From Macrobrachium rosenbergii (taxonomy: Eukaryota > Arthropoda > Malacostraca > Decapoda > Palaemonidae), in NCBI RefSeq assembly GCF_040412425.1, contig NC_089784.1, forward strand, positions 39,774,070 to 39,838,069: 64,000 nt of DNA, in the 5' to 3' direction. Shown here piece after piece: positions 11,347-29,110 of the stretch. The first letter of the stretch is position 1. Every line of letters starts with the position of its first letter. The notes beneath the pieces are model-generated. The model ran no database searches and was not told the DNA's origin. It saw only the letters and a program-made list of their open reading frames with translations. A program made the translations under genes and the position numbers.

Positions 11347-13099
11347 GTGAGCAGCCCTAAAGCGGTGCCAAGTCGTAGCCTACTGGAGGGCACGCCCTTG
11401 GCAGTCAGGCTTCCCTGTGCCCTTCACTCGTGGCCCACTTCTTGACCCTGTCCCCACCTTCTTCCCTAAGTAACAAGATACTCAGAAAGGGTCGTCGAGG
11501 GATCTGTCCCCATATATCTCTCTGGTCAGGACGACTCTCTCAGATTCATTTCACTCGCGAACCGAAAGAAAACTGGAGGCGTGGTAGAAAGTTTCCCTTT
11601 GGACTTTCGGTTTCTCTTCTTTGTCCTCTTCCTTTCTTCTCCCTTTTAGTCTTTTCTTTATCTTTATTCTACTTTCTTATTCTGGTTGTCATTATTATCT
11701 CTTCTTAAAGTGTAGTAGTTTTGGTACTTTAATCAGCTATTGTGAAAAAAAAGAGAGTTATAAAGGAGATTTAGTATTACTGTGAAACTAACTTCTTTCC
11801 TTGAATGCAAATACGTAGGCCTAAACGAATTCTCTTCATCAAGTCAAGCGAATTTCGCAAAATAAAAAGAAAACAGAGAACGAGCGTTTCTCTCAATGGT
11901 CACTCTTCATCCAGTTCAGTTGTTGGCTTTCGACCAAACCAGCAGCAACGAACAAGGCCACATCTATTGGAAAGAGATTGCAAACGACTTTCGAAAGTCA
12001 GCGTCCAAGTCCCATAAAGGTAAATCTGACAACCTGAGAAATTGGATCAACTTAAGGTCCGCCGTCCCGGCGGTGATGTTTGGGATTAAAATAACGTACA
12101 AGATTCTTTACCTGTATTACGAAAGATCCTCCGTGGCTTAATTTTAGCGGTAAGAGGAAGCTTAAACATTGTAGTAATATTTTATATATGTTATATTTGT
12201 TCCTAAACTTAACAGGACAACTTATCAACTTGAGCAGAAAAGGGAAATTTAATTCTAAAGTTATATTCCTTTTCAGTACGGATATATTTATTCTTAATTT
12301 AGACAAGAAAAAGCAAGGGAAAACTTGAAGCCTACGACAACGTTTTCTTTTTATACAATTAATTTGGATTTCACAGAACAATAATACATTCTATTTTTCA
12401 TATATTTATTATAAATTTTGGAAAAAGAAATTAAGTCTATAGTAAAATTTCTATTATATTTTTTTGACAGAAAAAGATAAACATCGAACTCTGTGGTAAA
12501 ATTCTTGTTTTTCTTAAAATATCAATTTCAATAAAAAGAAGAAGGATAAGATTCACATCTATATAACTTTCTGGTTTTGGTATATTTATTTCTAATTCAC
12601 AAGGAAAAACAAAACAAAATTTTACTGTAATATTCTTTTTGCTTATATTCATTTTAAATCTAACCGTTCATGTTTGCGTTTCTACTTACAGCATCGAATT
12701 GTGTAGAGAGTGGTTCTGTGCAGAATGCAGATGTCTAAATAAGCACAGTTGGTATTTGAATAAATAAATTCTCGTTGTAAGATAATACATTAGATTGTAA
12801 CGTAATTATAAATTCATAATATGGCATACATGAGACTCTGCATATGCAGTACAATATACACAAATAAACAAGCCATTGCTACGATGTAATCAGAGGTATA
12901 ATGTAACTTTTGCGCGTACAAATGAGGGAGCAATAGCACAAGCTAATACTTCATGGGAAACGCGATCTTTTGTCAAGTGCAAATAAACTACAGTTCAGGA
13001 AATCCGAAGCATAGTACGAGTCAGTCTTTCATGTGCTGTTTTCAGATAATATCTAGATAACATCGCAGGAAAGATGACAATGAAATGGAAATGACTATC

Positions 13100-13103
<4 letters not shown>
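11347..13103. other. Intergenic, no gene seen
   Basis: Upstream DNA of cuticle gene 1 followed by AT-rich sequence. The first 400 bp include pyrimidine-rich stretches (11600-11700). I do not recognise any exon. Confidence 0.5.

Positions 13104-13192
<89 letters not shown>
13104..13192 (+). repeat. (AT)n-(GT)n compound microsatellite
   Basis: About 33 AT units passing into about 11 GT units. Confidence 0.97.
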
Positions 13193-13611
13193 ATGTGTTT
13201 ATGTATGTTTATATATAGCAACGTATTACTCCCCTAAATATATACATAATTGTTTATATGCAAATATATGTATAATGCCAGATAAAGTCATTCAGTCATC
13301 CAGATATCATAATAAAAAACAAAAGGTGAAACATAAAAGAGTAAGACTAAACGTCTTACTGAAGGAAGGAGGATTGTAAGAATTAGGAGGCACCAAGCCG
13401 AAAAAGAATTCCAAAGCCACATCACAGTTCTCCGCATCTATTGTTTCTCCCCTGTGTGGGAGAGGAGTGTATGACCTGCAGACTCACTTTATATAAATTG
13501 CGGTGAATCGATATGCCCACTAAAATTTATACAAGAAACTACAGTTAAAGTAGAAGTGCATCCTCAGAGGGAGAACGTGTGTTTCGTGATTATCTCTTAC
13601 TCTCTGAAAAT

Positions 13612-13612
13612 G

Positions 13613-13656
<44 letters not shown>

Positions 13657-13702
13657 CGGTGTGTGTGTATGTACGTGTGTATGTATATATGTGTGTGTGT
13701 GT
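13612..13702 (+). repeat. (AT)n-(GT)n compound microsatellite
   Basis: AT units to about 13640, then interrupted GT units to about 13702. Confidence 0.95.
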
Positions 13703-14623
13703 TGAAAGTGAGTAGATACACTCACGTAACTGCACTAAAACAAAGAGTCTATTGATTTATATTTTGAAATCTGTTTAAATAAAAAAGAGAATGCTTACTT
13801 CAACAGTCTAACCTGAACGATGCAGAGTTGAAAACACAAGGCACAGAGAGAATCAACACGTGTCAGTGAACTTCCGCTTTAAAGTGTGATTCAGTATTAT
13901 TTGAGGGATATTTGATAGATGCAAACTCTTATCCCTAATAAAAAGATCATGATATTCCATTAATCCATTTTGTTTATTAATTTATCAGCCAATTCAAAGA
14001 CGTAGCCAAATCTTTGGAAGAATCCCTGAAATCATGTTGTTCCTAAAACAATAAGCAATCTATTCCATTTCATCAAAATTTCTCACTGGAAAGGAATCAA
14101 CAGTAGATATAATGGGGAGGAGGATTACTCACTATCAAAAATGAAATACCCCGGGTTTGAAATTTACCGTTCACATGACAAAAAAATCCTGATAACAAAA
14201 TGGTAAATAGCCTTTAAGGTGATTATTAGCAAACTCAACTCTTGACTCAAATGGGGAGTTATTAAGAAATCATATGCATAATATGGCAAGAGAGTGAAAA
14301 TAATGGATGAAATCAGCCAACTGGATGCCCCTCCTATACCTCCATTTAAGAAAACTCGCTTTTTTGTGGCTGGATCGCATTTGGCAATGAGCGGACTTAT
14401 TTGAGGTGTGTCTTATCCTGCTGTCCTTTGATTGTACGGAAGTCTTTTCCCTGTGAGGTGTTTTTTATACTGTATGTATATGTGCATATATATGACCTCA
14501 GTCAAGGGAATACCAACGTGATATAGAATATATATGTTTTTATATACACACAAATCACATTCGACAGGATGACTCTGTACTCGTAAGTAGCCAAAACTGA
14601 GAATTATATATATACGTTAACGG

Positions 14624-14626
<3 letters not shown>
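13703..14626. other. Intergenic, no gene seen
   Basis: AT-rich sequence without recognisable exon or dispersed repeat. Confidence 0.5.
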
Positions 14627-14955
<329 letters not shown>

Positions 14956-14958
<3 letters not shown>

Positions 14959-15817
14959 AAACTAATCGGTATCTCAGAAAAAGATGATGGTTTTTTTATG
15001 CGGTGAAGGCGTGACCTTCCCTAAGGCACTGGACTGTCAAGTGGTTTGACCATTTCCTCTTGACCCATTGTTTCCCACAATGCCTTGGCCAGGGAAACCA
15101 ATACCAGAAAACAGATCTCTCCTGACCGAGGAAAAGGACGTCCACCTGGCTCCCACTTCCTCAGATACCTGTATGGAATTTCCGGTGGTCACGAAACGGT
15201 TGTAGAGGAGAAACTGAAATGCCTGAGGGAGACTTTTCATGGTGCAATGCTATATGAGTGCAATTCAAAATGCATTTGCCTACTTTATAAGGCTTTTTTA
15301 TGTAAAGTTCACCTACCCACCACACCCTATCTGTTGGCTTCTCCACCATCACTTGACACATTACTGTTCAAATGAGATTCATAAGCTCTTTTGCAAGTTT
15401 ATTTTTTCAAGTACATATAAAACTCTTTATAGAAGAGTAAGTCCATCTTTTTCTTTGGTTTCTTGCTACTCTGTTTTCTCGCGGCCTGCAATCTCAAAGT
15501 CCCAATCCTTCTGTTATTTCAGTGGATATTAAGTGTGGATGAATCTGACGCAACATTCTGGAACTGGATGCAAAGCTTCTAATATTATAAAGCAAGTGGA
15601 TGCTTGTTATGTCTCTCTCGTTATCATCTTGATATATCAACAAAATAGGGGTTCCTTATCATTGTCGTCTGGGATGTGAAGGCTGTCATTATCATTTTAT
15701 CCTTGTCTTCACGGTATCAATTTGATTCGTTGGCATGAAGTTTCTTCCTACTTAGCCTCCAAAATATCTTCACCATATGGACAACAAGTACAAGCCCCCA
15801 TTCGCTACTGTCTTATA

Positions 15818-15819
<2 letters not shown>
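14956..15819. other. Intergenic, no gene seen
   Basis: Ordinary-complexity sequence; the block 15000-15360 has a higher GC content than its neighbours, but no frame with a recognised domain was found in it. Confidence 0.4.

Positions 15820-15881
<62 letters not shown>
15820..15881 (+). repeat. (AT)n microsatellite
   Basis: AT repeats of about 62 bp followed by imperfect TA/GT sequence. Confidence 0.95.
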
Positions 15882-15890
<9 letters not shown>

Positions 15891-16089
15891 GTATATGTGT
15901 GTGTATGCATACATGCATGCATATATAAATTTATATGCTAACAACGAATGGCTCTCGAGCAGAAAAAAATACATACGTGCAGATAACCTCCGAAACATCA
16001 GCCACTTCATACACCTACACCGATGGTTCATAAGTAGGGGAATGAGCTTTCTACAAGCACTACCCCAGTCACTCCTATGTGGAATAACC

Positions 16090-17050
16090 TCTGGCTTTTC
16101 CTCCTAGCTGAGGCCCTTTTTTTCATATACCTCTTTCATGCCATTTTATAGGGCTTTGTAGATCTTCCTTTTCTTTTCACTCCGTATTTCCGTACTATGT
16201 GCTCTTTTCTTCAGCCAATCATCTTCCGTTCATTCCACATGACCAAACCATCTCAAGGCACTGTGATCCATCCTGTCACCTATTCTAAATTCTTATTCTG
16301 CATGCATTAAGCGAACACTTCGCCTCAACAGTTTCAACTTTTGTTTTAATCCAGTTCATTTTCCACACTTCATTTTCATAAAAGAGAGTAGGCCTAATCA
16401 CACCATGTACTCCACCTTGGCTTCCATAGACACTCAAAGACTCTTCCATATCGTAAACATATACTTCGCTTTCCCTGTTCTGTGCCTCACTTTTCTCATC
16501 CTACAACCATCAGCCATAATTACTGCCAAATATCAATCCAAATCAGCCGCTTCCAATCCTTCACCATCTATATTAGCATTCATTTGTCATTCTCCTTGTT
16601 TTTAATTTACCCTCATGACTTTAACCTTTAGAATTATTCCCAACTTTCTCATGTCGCAAATGCATCAGACCCTTTCCCAAGTTCTGTTGTATCTCTTCAC
16701 TATCCTTTATCAGTGTTTTGTAATCTGCAGATGCCAGCATTCAACACTCTGTTCATAACTCATTTCTGATCCCACAACTTTGCCCCTACGTCCACTGTCC
16801 CTTCTCTGACGTCCCTAGTCATTCCATTCATAAAGATAAAAAGCCGCAGGGAAATATCTCATACCCTTGTCTCAAACGAAATTCTACACTAAAGCAGTCA
16901 TTTTCATATCTACATATGACATCCTCCAATTCTGTTACAAAAACTCTTGATCCCTTACAGCGACTTAGCTTCTTAACTTTACATCCTCAAAATCCCTTCA
17001 TTGCCTCACTATAGGATCGATAATAAGCCTCTCTTAGGCCATTGCATGCC
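16090..17050 (-). mobile_element. RTE-like LINE remnant B (reverse transcriptase to C-terminus)
   Basis: Reading the minus strand in shifting frames gives a collinear series of LINE polyprotein motifs. CFSVEFRLRQGY (about 16896-16861) corresponds to the WFSVxxGVRQGC segment. LASADYKTLIKDSEEIQQNL (about 16745-16686) sits where YADDTxLxADSEE is expected, with the catalytic YADD altered to SADY. MEAKV begins at 16427 and PTLFYENEVWKMN follows in another frame. RWFGHVE (about 16252-16231) and LKKRA follow towards the C-terminus. Several stops and frameshifts show that it is inactive. Assignment to RTE-like LINEs rests on motif memory. Confidence 0.75.
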
Positions 17051-18393
<1,343 letters not shown>

Positions 18394-18403
18394 GAGAGTT
18401 TTT

Positions 18404-18470
18404 AAAGGCCACTCCTATCGACACCGGCCGACATACTGTCAGTACTGTTCTTGTAGTATATTATTGTCAC
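18404..18470 (+). repeat. Dispersed repeat fragment related to 24745-24846
   Basis: AAAGGCCACTCCTATCGACA and, further on, TCAGTACTGTTCTTGTAGTA recur in the same order and orientation at 24745-24846, where the spacing is longer. It is part of the unidentified inverted-repeat family described for 23428-24913. Confidence 0.75.
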
Positions 18471-19758
18471 ACCTGTGTTCTTGTGTAAGTAGATATGTCT
18501 TATGGTAAACTAATATGATATATAGTTTTATATATATATGAAAGATTTAATCAATGGCCGATTGACATACGTATTAGTGTACCTGTGGTTAATCTAAATC
18601 TTTAGGCATGTATGAAAGATTTTTGTGTTTTAAATCTTTGCGCCCTGCGTCCTTTATGACTCTTTCTTGTTGTTAACGAACGAATACTATGAACTGTTTA
18701 ATGAAAAGACCGAAGTAATACTAATCCATTTTCAATTATACTTGTTATTTCCTCCAGTAGATTTAAATGATTGCTTGCAAGACTAATAGCCACCTAAAAT
18801 AATTATCTTTAATTGATACTGCCCTTCTATTTTGGGAGTTATGAAATGGAAACGGTCACACCCTGCTCATAGCATCACACCTTAATGTCAGGGCTGAGCA
18901 GAGAACAAACATCTGATGAAATTTCATCGACCTCACAAAGGTCGTCGCCAGTATGTCTTGCCAAGAACATCGAACGCCGCATAGAAAACGGGACGGAGGA
19001 AAATGGGAGTTGTTAGTCAATTTGAAGCCTCCTCATCCTCATAACAAGGATTCTTGTCTTTTGAGTTTCGACTCGGCATTCAGAAGAAAGAACTGTCTCC
19101 AATGTAAATGAGGTGTCGTTTTTTCTGCTCGCTTTCAAATGATGCACATCAGCAAGCATTTATGAGCCAGCCAGACGAAGAACTTTCATTAATGAAGTAG
19201 TTTTTTTTTATTTTTGATTGGCGTTTCTATTGTTGTTGAGATTTCTTTACTTTTTATTGACAACCAAAACTTTTTTGAAGATACTTATAGAAACTGATCA
19301 TTATTTCTAGAACGTAAGAAATATTGAGAATCAAATCTTACGGATCTTTAATTTTATTTTTTCATTTACTTGATTTTCTTTCTAACTGCATGATTTCCCA
19401 GTCCATCCCTTTTCGGCAAAAGATAAGATCAGATTATAATGCAGAAGAAAGAGGAATTTATATCACAAATTTTAGTCAACTTTACATCATTAATTTTTAT
19501 TTATCCCATTCTTTTTCATTCTTCTACATAATTTTTTACCCCACACTTTTTAACAAAGGTTAAAGATATTAACTATGATATCTATAAAATCTTATTTGTA
19601 TCCATGAACTTTTTATTTTATTTATTCAGCTCAATTTAAATCTATTAACATAATAATTTTCCAGCCATCTCTTTTCAGCAAAGCCGGACTAACGAGTCTT
19701 CAAACTAATGACCACGGGAGTACACACGATAGTAGTCCTGGCAGAGATTCATTTAGGG
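18471..19758. other. Intergenic, no gene seen
   Basis: AT-rich DNA with no recognised exon. Confidence 0.5.

Positions 19759-19814
<56 letters not shown>
19759..19814 (+). repeat. (GA)n microsatellite
   Basis: About 27 GA units, uninterrupted. Confidence 0.97.
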
Positions 19815-19815
<1 letters not shown>

Positions 19816-20326
19816 AGGAGGATTTAGCCCTGACTGAAGTGTTCCCTGTCACTTGAGTTCGGATGCCACCGAAAAGGAGCTGAGTCATACGAACTTGCAG
19901 AAAAAAGGTGTTCGCTTTTAAAGTGGCTCACTGAACGCGCCGATGGAAGTGGAAGGAATGTCAGAGAATTTCAGTCTTTCCACAGATCTTGAACCGACCT
20001 CGAATTCGAGAGAAGATAGGACGGAATCGAGTCAGAAATTCTTGTGTGCCATCAACTGGTCTTGGGTGTCAGTGAGGTCATCCTGAAAAGTTAATTTCCT
20101 TTCACTGGAAGCATTCTTATCGCGATCTGGGTCATCGGAATGGTTATTATCGATTCCTTTGAAATCATTGTCAGATATTTTCTAAAAATATTGAATTTGA
20201 TTTAGGGTTCCATAGATTTTACCCATATAAAGTCGCAGATCCAGAACTTCTTTTATTATGTATCAAATGATATCTTTTCACTCTAATTGAATTTTCATAA
20301 TCTGTATCTTCTTTATACATATACAT

Positions 20327-20329
<3 letters not shown>
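19815..20329. other. Intergenic, no gene seen
   Basis: Ordinary-complexity sequence, no exon recognised. Confidence 0.5.

Positions 20330-20398
<69 letters not shown>
20330..20398 (+). repeat. (TC)n microsatellite
   Basis: About 34 TC units, uninterrupted. Confidence 0.97.
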
Positions 20399-20402
<4 letters not shown>

Positions 20403-20670
20403 ATTGCAAAGATATGTTTATAAACGTGTGCGTGCATTTGCAAAAGGTGTGAACGAATAAACTTCCCATAATTTCATACTGAAAACACGATCAATGAATA
20501 CAGACACCTGTCTACGAAGCAGATTTCATTGAGCAAAAAGTCTCCCACCAGAAGGAAACTGATAAAAAAAAAAACTTTAATTTTGAAAGGAAAATAAAGA
20601 GGGATGTAGCCACAGTAGAAAGGTTCCTCCAAGCTCACAGGCTAGTTTCTTAAACATATTCCATAACAGT

Positions 20671-21057
<387 letters not shown>

Positions 21058-21127
<70 letters not shown>
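21058..21127 (+). repeat. (TTA)n microsatellite
   Basis: About 23 TTA units; the poly-Leu frame over it is an artefact. Confidence 0.97.
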
Positions 21128-21128
<1 letters not shown>

Positions 21129-22136
21129 TTCAAAAAGACAGCGCTAACAGAAAGTCTTATGTAGAAATATTATCATTGTTAACGATTAAATATTATTATT
21201 ATTTATAACAATGAAAGATTGTTATCTAACCACAAATACTGTCTTGCAATTTCTGGATTTGAAATTCTTCATCTCACATGGAGAACCGAATGTGAACATC
21301 AAATACTGAAGGATACCAGCCAATTGCAAGTCATTTTTTTTATACAAGTTTTAAACTGAACCTCTATTTTTCTTCAGTAGGCAAATTTACAGATCTTGTT
21401 TCATTTTTATGTAAGGCTGTCCTCACATTCCACTCGAAACATTTTCCTTCTACTGCAAATCCTATGTGTTTTCCCTAATAATGACCGGATACTTTATTTA
21501 TTATAACCACCAACTCACTTGTGTAGAAAATTTATCTGAAAACGAAAAGTAATCGCAGCTTTCACGTCATATTTAAGACTGCACATAACAAGGCAGGTGC
21601 CGAAAAAATTATGAACTCTTGCATGCAACAAAACTGCAAGTAATCCTAACTGTTCAACAGTATAAACAAGTCTCCAAATCAATCAGTCTCAAGAGACACA
21701 AGTTGGGATGATGGCCATTTCTCTTTGCTGCGGACACCTTCTCAGATGTTATTTTCTGAATCAGCAAGCCAGGTGCTCTCAGGTCTGATTTTAAGAGCTA
21801 AACATACCCAAGAAAATGGTAATAGGTAACTAATGATATGCATTGTTTTCCTGAGCTAGGTTTCTTAGAGGTCATTATGAAAAATAATGTGGCATAATTA
21901 TTAGTGCAGAGGACTACCCATTGTAAGATTATGAACCTGTAAGGACTCAGAAATGTTAGTAGCCTTGAATATTTTCGAGCAGTGAGACTTATAATAAGAA
22001 GCTTTCAATACTTCTAAAGATGCAACTTCAACAGCAAACCTAACATCTTTATCCAAGGTACGTCTTATCTAAATACTGATCAGCTCAGTTTTATCAGAAA
22101 AGTTCTGAGGAACGCATGTAAGTTTTATAGCAACTT
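21128..22136. other. Intergenic, no gene seen
   Basis: AT-rich DNA, no recognisable exon. Confidence 0.5.
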
Positions 22137-22431
22137 AAGTTCATAGTTCCTCGCTGGGTGAGCGGGTTCCGTTCTCAGCTACCACTCTGTTGGTCGCGAG
22201 TTCGAATCTCCGACCGGCCAGTGAAAAACAAGAGGAATTTGTTTCTGGTGATAGAAATTCATTTTTCGCTATAATGTGGTTCGGATTCCACAATAAGCTG
22301 TAGGTCCCGTTGCTAGGTAACCAATTGGTTCTTAGCCACGTAAAATAAATCTAATCCTTCGGGCCAGCCCTAGGAGAGCTGTTAATCACCTCAGTGGCCT
22401 GGTTAAACTAAGGTATACTTATGAAAGTTCA
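22137..22431 (+). mobile_element. tRNA-derived SINE, family 1, copy B
   Basis: The insert 22144-22424 is the best preserved copy of family 1. Its head reads TGGGTGAGCGGGTTCCGTTC (A-box region, about 22159-22178) and GCGAGTTCGAATCTCCGACC (B box, about 22196-22215). The body matches copies A and C to the end GGTATACTT. A 7-bp direct repeat AAGTTCA flanks it (22137-22143 and 22425-22431), a plausible but short target-site duplication. Confidence 0.85.
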
Positions 22432-23153
22432 CAACTCTAGCCCTGACAGATAGAGAGAGAAATACAATGAGAAGTAAATACGTGGGCTAGATACTGAGTC
22501 ACAAAACCATAGATCAGCGCAGCTGGAAGCAAGATAATGGACCTCTAATTTAGAGGAGCGATCTGTTCTGTGTGAAGTGCGAGAAACTAGCCTCATTACA
22601 AGTTTAACAAAACTTGCCAATTGTTTTGCACAATTACTTAGTAAAAGACATGTTTTCAGCACCTGATACCGAATAAACAGGTTGTCAAAAAACATAAGTG
22701 TTCTACAGCAGGCAAAATGACAGCTGTTTATGTCTCAGGTTAAACAGGTGGGCCGATCTACAGATAGCAGGAACAATATTGAAATTTCACCTTGGCGCAT
22801 GAGACTGAACAGGAAGAATGACAACGCACAGCTGCCATGCTGGTTCGAAAGGAAAGTCAAGACTTCGTTTCACATGTATGGAACGGCTTTCATCATTTAA
22901 AAGTATCTATTTATTCATTAAAATAGAACAGGATTATCGAGCATGATGGTTATAAGACAGTATCACAGGTATGAAAGAAAATTTGATAAATAAAAAATAG
23001 TTCTCTTTTTATGTGGTTTGATGAAGATCTCAAATGTCCATTACTATATTTCAGAACAGCAATCAAATTTTTGGATCAGAGAGTGTATTCTGAAATAAAT
23101 AGCAGATAATTAGCAATCCATCTTCAAAACACACACACACACACATATGTATT

Positions 23154-23156
<3 letters not shown>
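22432..23156. other. Intergenic, no gene seen
   Basis: No recognised exon or repeat. Confidence 0.5.

Positions 23157-23236
<80 letters not shown>
23157..23236 (+). repeat. (AT)n microsatellite
   Basis: About 40 AT units, preceded by an AC run (23131-23144). Confidence 0.96.
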
Positions 23237-23239
<3 letters not shown>

Positions 23240-23427
23240 TGTGTGTATTTATACTGTATGAATATATATGCATATCACATATATTTAAAGATAGATTGCC
23301 AATAATTAGCTCTTTATTTCAAGAGACATTCACTGATCCCAAAAATAGATTCCAAACCTGAAATATAACAATGGACATTTGGTTTCACCTAAAACTTGAG
23401 TTACAACGATAATAAGATCTTCATCAA

Positions 23428-24913
<1,486 letters not shown>

Positions 24914-24951
24914 ACCCCGTCTCTTGTTTTTCGCCTGTAGTAATGTGTGAT

Positions 24952-24982
<31 letters not shown>

Positions 24983-24983
24983 C

Positions 24984-25699
<716 letters not shown>

Positions 25700-26130
25700 A
25701 AGCTGAGAAGAAACTTTGAATAGTTATGGATGCCAAAGTGGGAGTGCATGAGAGCATCGTTAAGCAATTCTCCTTTAAAGAGGTGAAGTGTGAATGTTCA
25801 GTGGAAATAAAAAATGAAAGATTTAAGCTGGTGAGCTGAACTATTTGCGTAGCATAATTATGTGGCCTGAGAAGACACTGAAACTGTGAGATTTGTGGTG
25901 ATATGTAGAAGTGGTAAAAAAAATGGCTTAGGTTAAAGTATAGATCAGAGAATGTTTCGATGGTCTGAACATGTGGAAAGAATGAGGAAAAGTATAGACT
26001 GGTGAAAAGTATATAATGAGGAAGTGCCAGAAGGGAGGTATCAGAAAGACCCACAAGCACTGGAGAGATGGAGTGAACGAATAATAAGAAAGAGAGTTAT
26101 TACTGTCCCGGAGACGAAATAGTAGGTACA
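25700..26130 (+). mobile_element. RTE-like LINE remnant C (C-terminal part)
   Basis: MDAKVGVHESIV starts at 25726 and corresponds to the MEAKVGMYEGIV segment of remnants A and B. MFRWSEHVERMRKSIDW starts at 25952 and corresponds to the LRWFGHVERM segment, followed by a degenerate basic C-terminal stretch to about 26119. Frame changes and stops lie between. Only the region after the reverse-transcriptase core is present. Confidence 0.65.
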
Positions 26131-26334
26131 AGATAGCAGTAAATGGCGCAGTGTGGTTAAGTGCGGTGCTGATGAGCTTCTTGTGTAGATAAATGAAGTA
26201 GCTACTTTGTGGATGTTATCTGTATTAGAGGTTTACTCTAGATTCTTTAGATAAAATTTCAGTTTTACAGTGACAACTAGGCTGCAATTTCTCCAAAGTC
26301 ATTCGCTTTTGGGAAAAGCGCCATTATTGAGTAA

Positions 26335-26500
<166 letters not shown>

Positions 26501-26932
26501 TACATACATGCATTCTCACCAGAGTTGCTGAATCGTAAATGAACTATGTAGTGAAGTTCCCATCACTATCCGCTTCATACACCTACAAAGAAGACTCACC
26601 AAAGGTCCTCGAACTACATGCAAACACTGAACTATTCATTTGTCTTTCAAGCAGTTTCTCTCTTCATGGACGTTGAAGCCACTACTTTCTAGTAACTATT
26701 TCACCCCTCCTATCTAGCGCTAGAAGGTCTTCTGCTAAGTCCTTCTTAACACTTCTAAATCACACATACTTTTCACTAAATATCACCCTCTATGCTTTCT
26801 ATAAGACTGAACTATCTCACAGCACTCTATCCAACTCTTCACTTATACTAACCGTTTTAAGCTCCTAACAGTCTCCTCATTTCTCATCGTTTAATTTTTT
26901 CTTACAACACATATCTTGTATAGAAAGTTCAT

Positions 26933-26938
<6 letters not shown>
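26501..26938. other. Intergenic, no gene seen
   Basis: Pyrimidine-rich plus strand; TTCATACACCTACA (about 26574) recurs near 16009, next to LINE remnant B, hinting at an unrecognised repeat. Confidence 0.35.

Positions 26939-27012
<74 letters not shown>
26939..27012 (+). repeat. (AT)n microsatellite
   Basis: About 36 AT units, followed by an interrupted GT run to about 27070. Confidence 0.96.
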
Positions 27013-27014
<2 letters not shown>

Positions 27015-27070
27015 GTATATATATTTCTATATATGTGTGTGTGTGCGTGTGTGGCTGTGTGTGTGTGTGT

Positions 27071-28789
27071 AGGAGTATATGATTTTGCATGTAGAAATGT
27101 AAACAACTTCTGGAGAAACAAATATAAATCTTTTCTTCCATTACCGTTCAGGAGTAAACTGGACTCCGATACAAATCTCTGTCCCTTGTTTGTTGGAAGG
27201 GCTTTCTCTTAACTTATGGGATGAAACCTGGGTTAGTTGCTCGTCTGGTTTTTCTCTAAGCCTCTGAATTATCTCTTGATTGTCCTCGTCCCTTAAATTG
27301 CAAACGTTACGAGGTACTTTCAGGAGGCTTTCCCTTTTTTGTTACGAAGCTCTGAAACTGCAGTTATCAAATTTAGCATTCACAGTTGATTAGAAAAAAT
27401 CTGACCACAATAGACACCTCAGAAGATAACATTCATACTGCTATAACCTGTGTGTGTGTTTTTATCAGTGTTGGAAGCATTTCAGAATGAAGTTTATGTA
27501 GTTTTGAAATTCGAATAATTCATTCGGTAAAGATGATTTGTTCACTTTGTCTTAGATAGGCTCCTTCACCTGAAGATAATACAAGAACTAGAAGAAACTG
27601 GCTTAAGATTAGAACTCTTCTTTCTTCTTTTGTAAGATGTTGCTCAAGTTAATACAGAGACTTTGCTGTTATCTAAAGGGCAGTTTTTTCTTTGCCAATA
27701 TGAAATTTTATTATCAAGTGTGACAACTTGACAAGAGATTTATTGAAAAGAGCATTAAATGTAGTAGTTAATTCCCTTCAGTTATTCTAAGTGGAGACTG
27801 ACATTACATCTTTCTACTTGGAGAAGGAGGTCTCAGGGCTGAGCCATCACGTTGATCATTTCGTCGGTCTCAAAAAACCACTTTTGTTCCGTTAGTCAGG
27901 TAGGGTTAACATTCCTCTTCCATTAACCTAAAACCTCTGGGTGGAATTTAAAATTCTAAAGGTAAAACATTTCTCCTTTAACCAGTTCATCAGAAGAAAC
28001 TCTTTGGCAACTTTACCAACATTTTGCAATCCAGTTTTCTTGATTGACGTGAGTAGGGTTCTTCCTCTTATTACTTACTGCTCTGTGCCGTTCACTTTTG
28101 AAATTCTCCAAAATTGAGTTAGATGAATCAATTTTCTGAGAAATACTCTCTCTCTCATTTTCTCTCTCGCTTCTTCATTTTCTTTATATCTAAACCTAGA
28201 TATTAGTCCTAATGTAACTCCCTATGTAAGTGTGTGTGTGTGTGTGAGTACATATCCTTACCAGTACAAATATGTATTTATCTATACCGACTCGTCGAGT
28301 TTAAATATTTTGTTTTCATCAAAATAGTTTATATGTTAGAGAAGTGACAGATAAAGCAGAATCATAGTAGTCATATGAAATGTATTTTATTATTTTACAC
28401 ATATACTAAAAATGGAAGAACAGTTTTCATTAATTCAACAATTCTTCCATTGAAATCTTAGGGTATTTTTCACGCACGTAAAACCATTACTTTGATATTA
28501 ACCAAAATGACAGCATAAGCAAAGAAACATGATTAATGGTGGTTGGAGTTGACTTTTATAAACTTTACACCAAGGAAATATAAGACATATCTAAATCTGT
28601 CATGTGGCCAGCAAACAACTAAACTTCAGATCTGGCAACAGGCAAAAAGTCAGGTAACATTTCCATTAGGGTTAACAAACGCCAGGAACCAGCGAACCAC
28701 AAATATATCAAACATATATAATAGGATAGGCAGGGGATTAAAACCTAAAAAAAAAAAAAAGAAATTAAACGGGTTATAACCAGAGGGCG
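27071..28789. other. Intergenic, no gene seen
   Basis: AT-rich DNA without a recognisable exon. A 14-base A run lies near 28747-28760. Confidence 0.5.
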
Positions 28790-29110
28790 CCTTCGCTCTG
28801 ACAACCTGACCTTTCACCAGCACCACATCACCTGAGAGTGCTCTCTCTCGGAGGGCCCTTGCGACCTATTGCACTCTTGCAGGATTCGCAACTCTCCTTG
28901 GAGGAAACAAAGAGCAGGGTCCTTGCCAACTTTTTCTTCTTTGGCTCAAGGGATTGCCGGGATGGTATGCCAGTGATCTCTGGCATCTGCAGCCACGCAG
29001 GGATTTTGGTGTCAGTGCGTGGCCTTGCGGAACGCCGAGCGGGCTCTGCTCTGGCTCAAATGCTCTGCACAGGAGTCGCCTAAAACCGTAAGATTTTGAT
29101 AAGAATATGG
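28790..29110. other. GC-rich block of unknown nature
   Basis: About 320 bp that are distinctly more GC-rich than both flanks. Open frames exist on both strands (plus 28838-29083, minus 28866-29171) but neither shows a domain, signal peptide or repeat that I recognise. It could be a fragment of a mobile element or an isolated exon. Confidence 0.3.
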
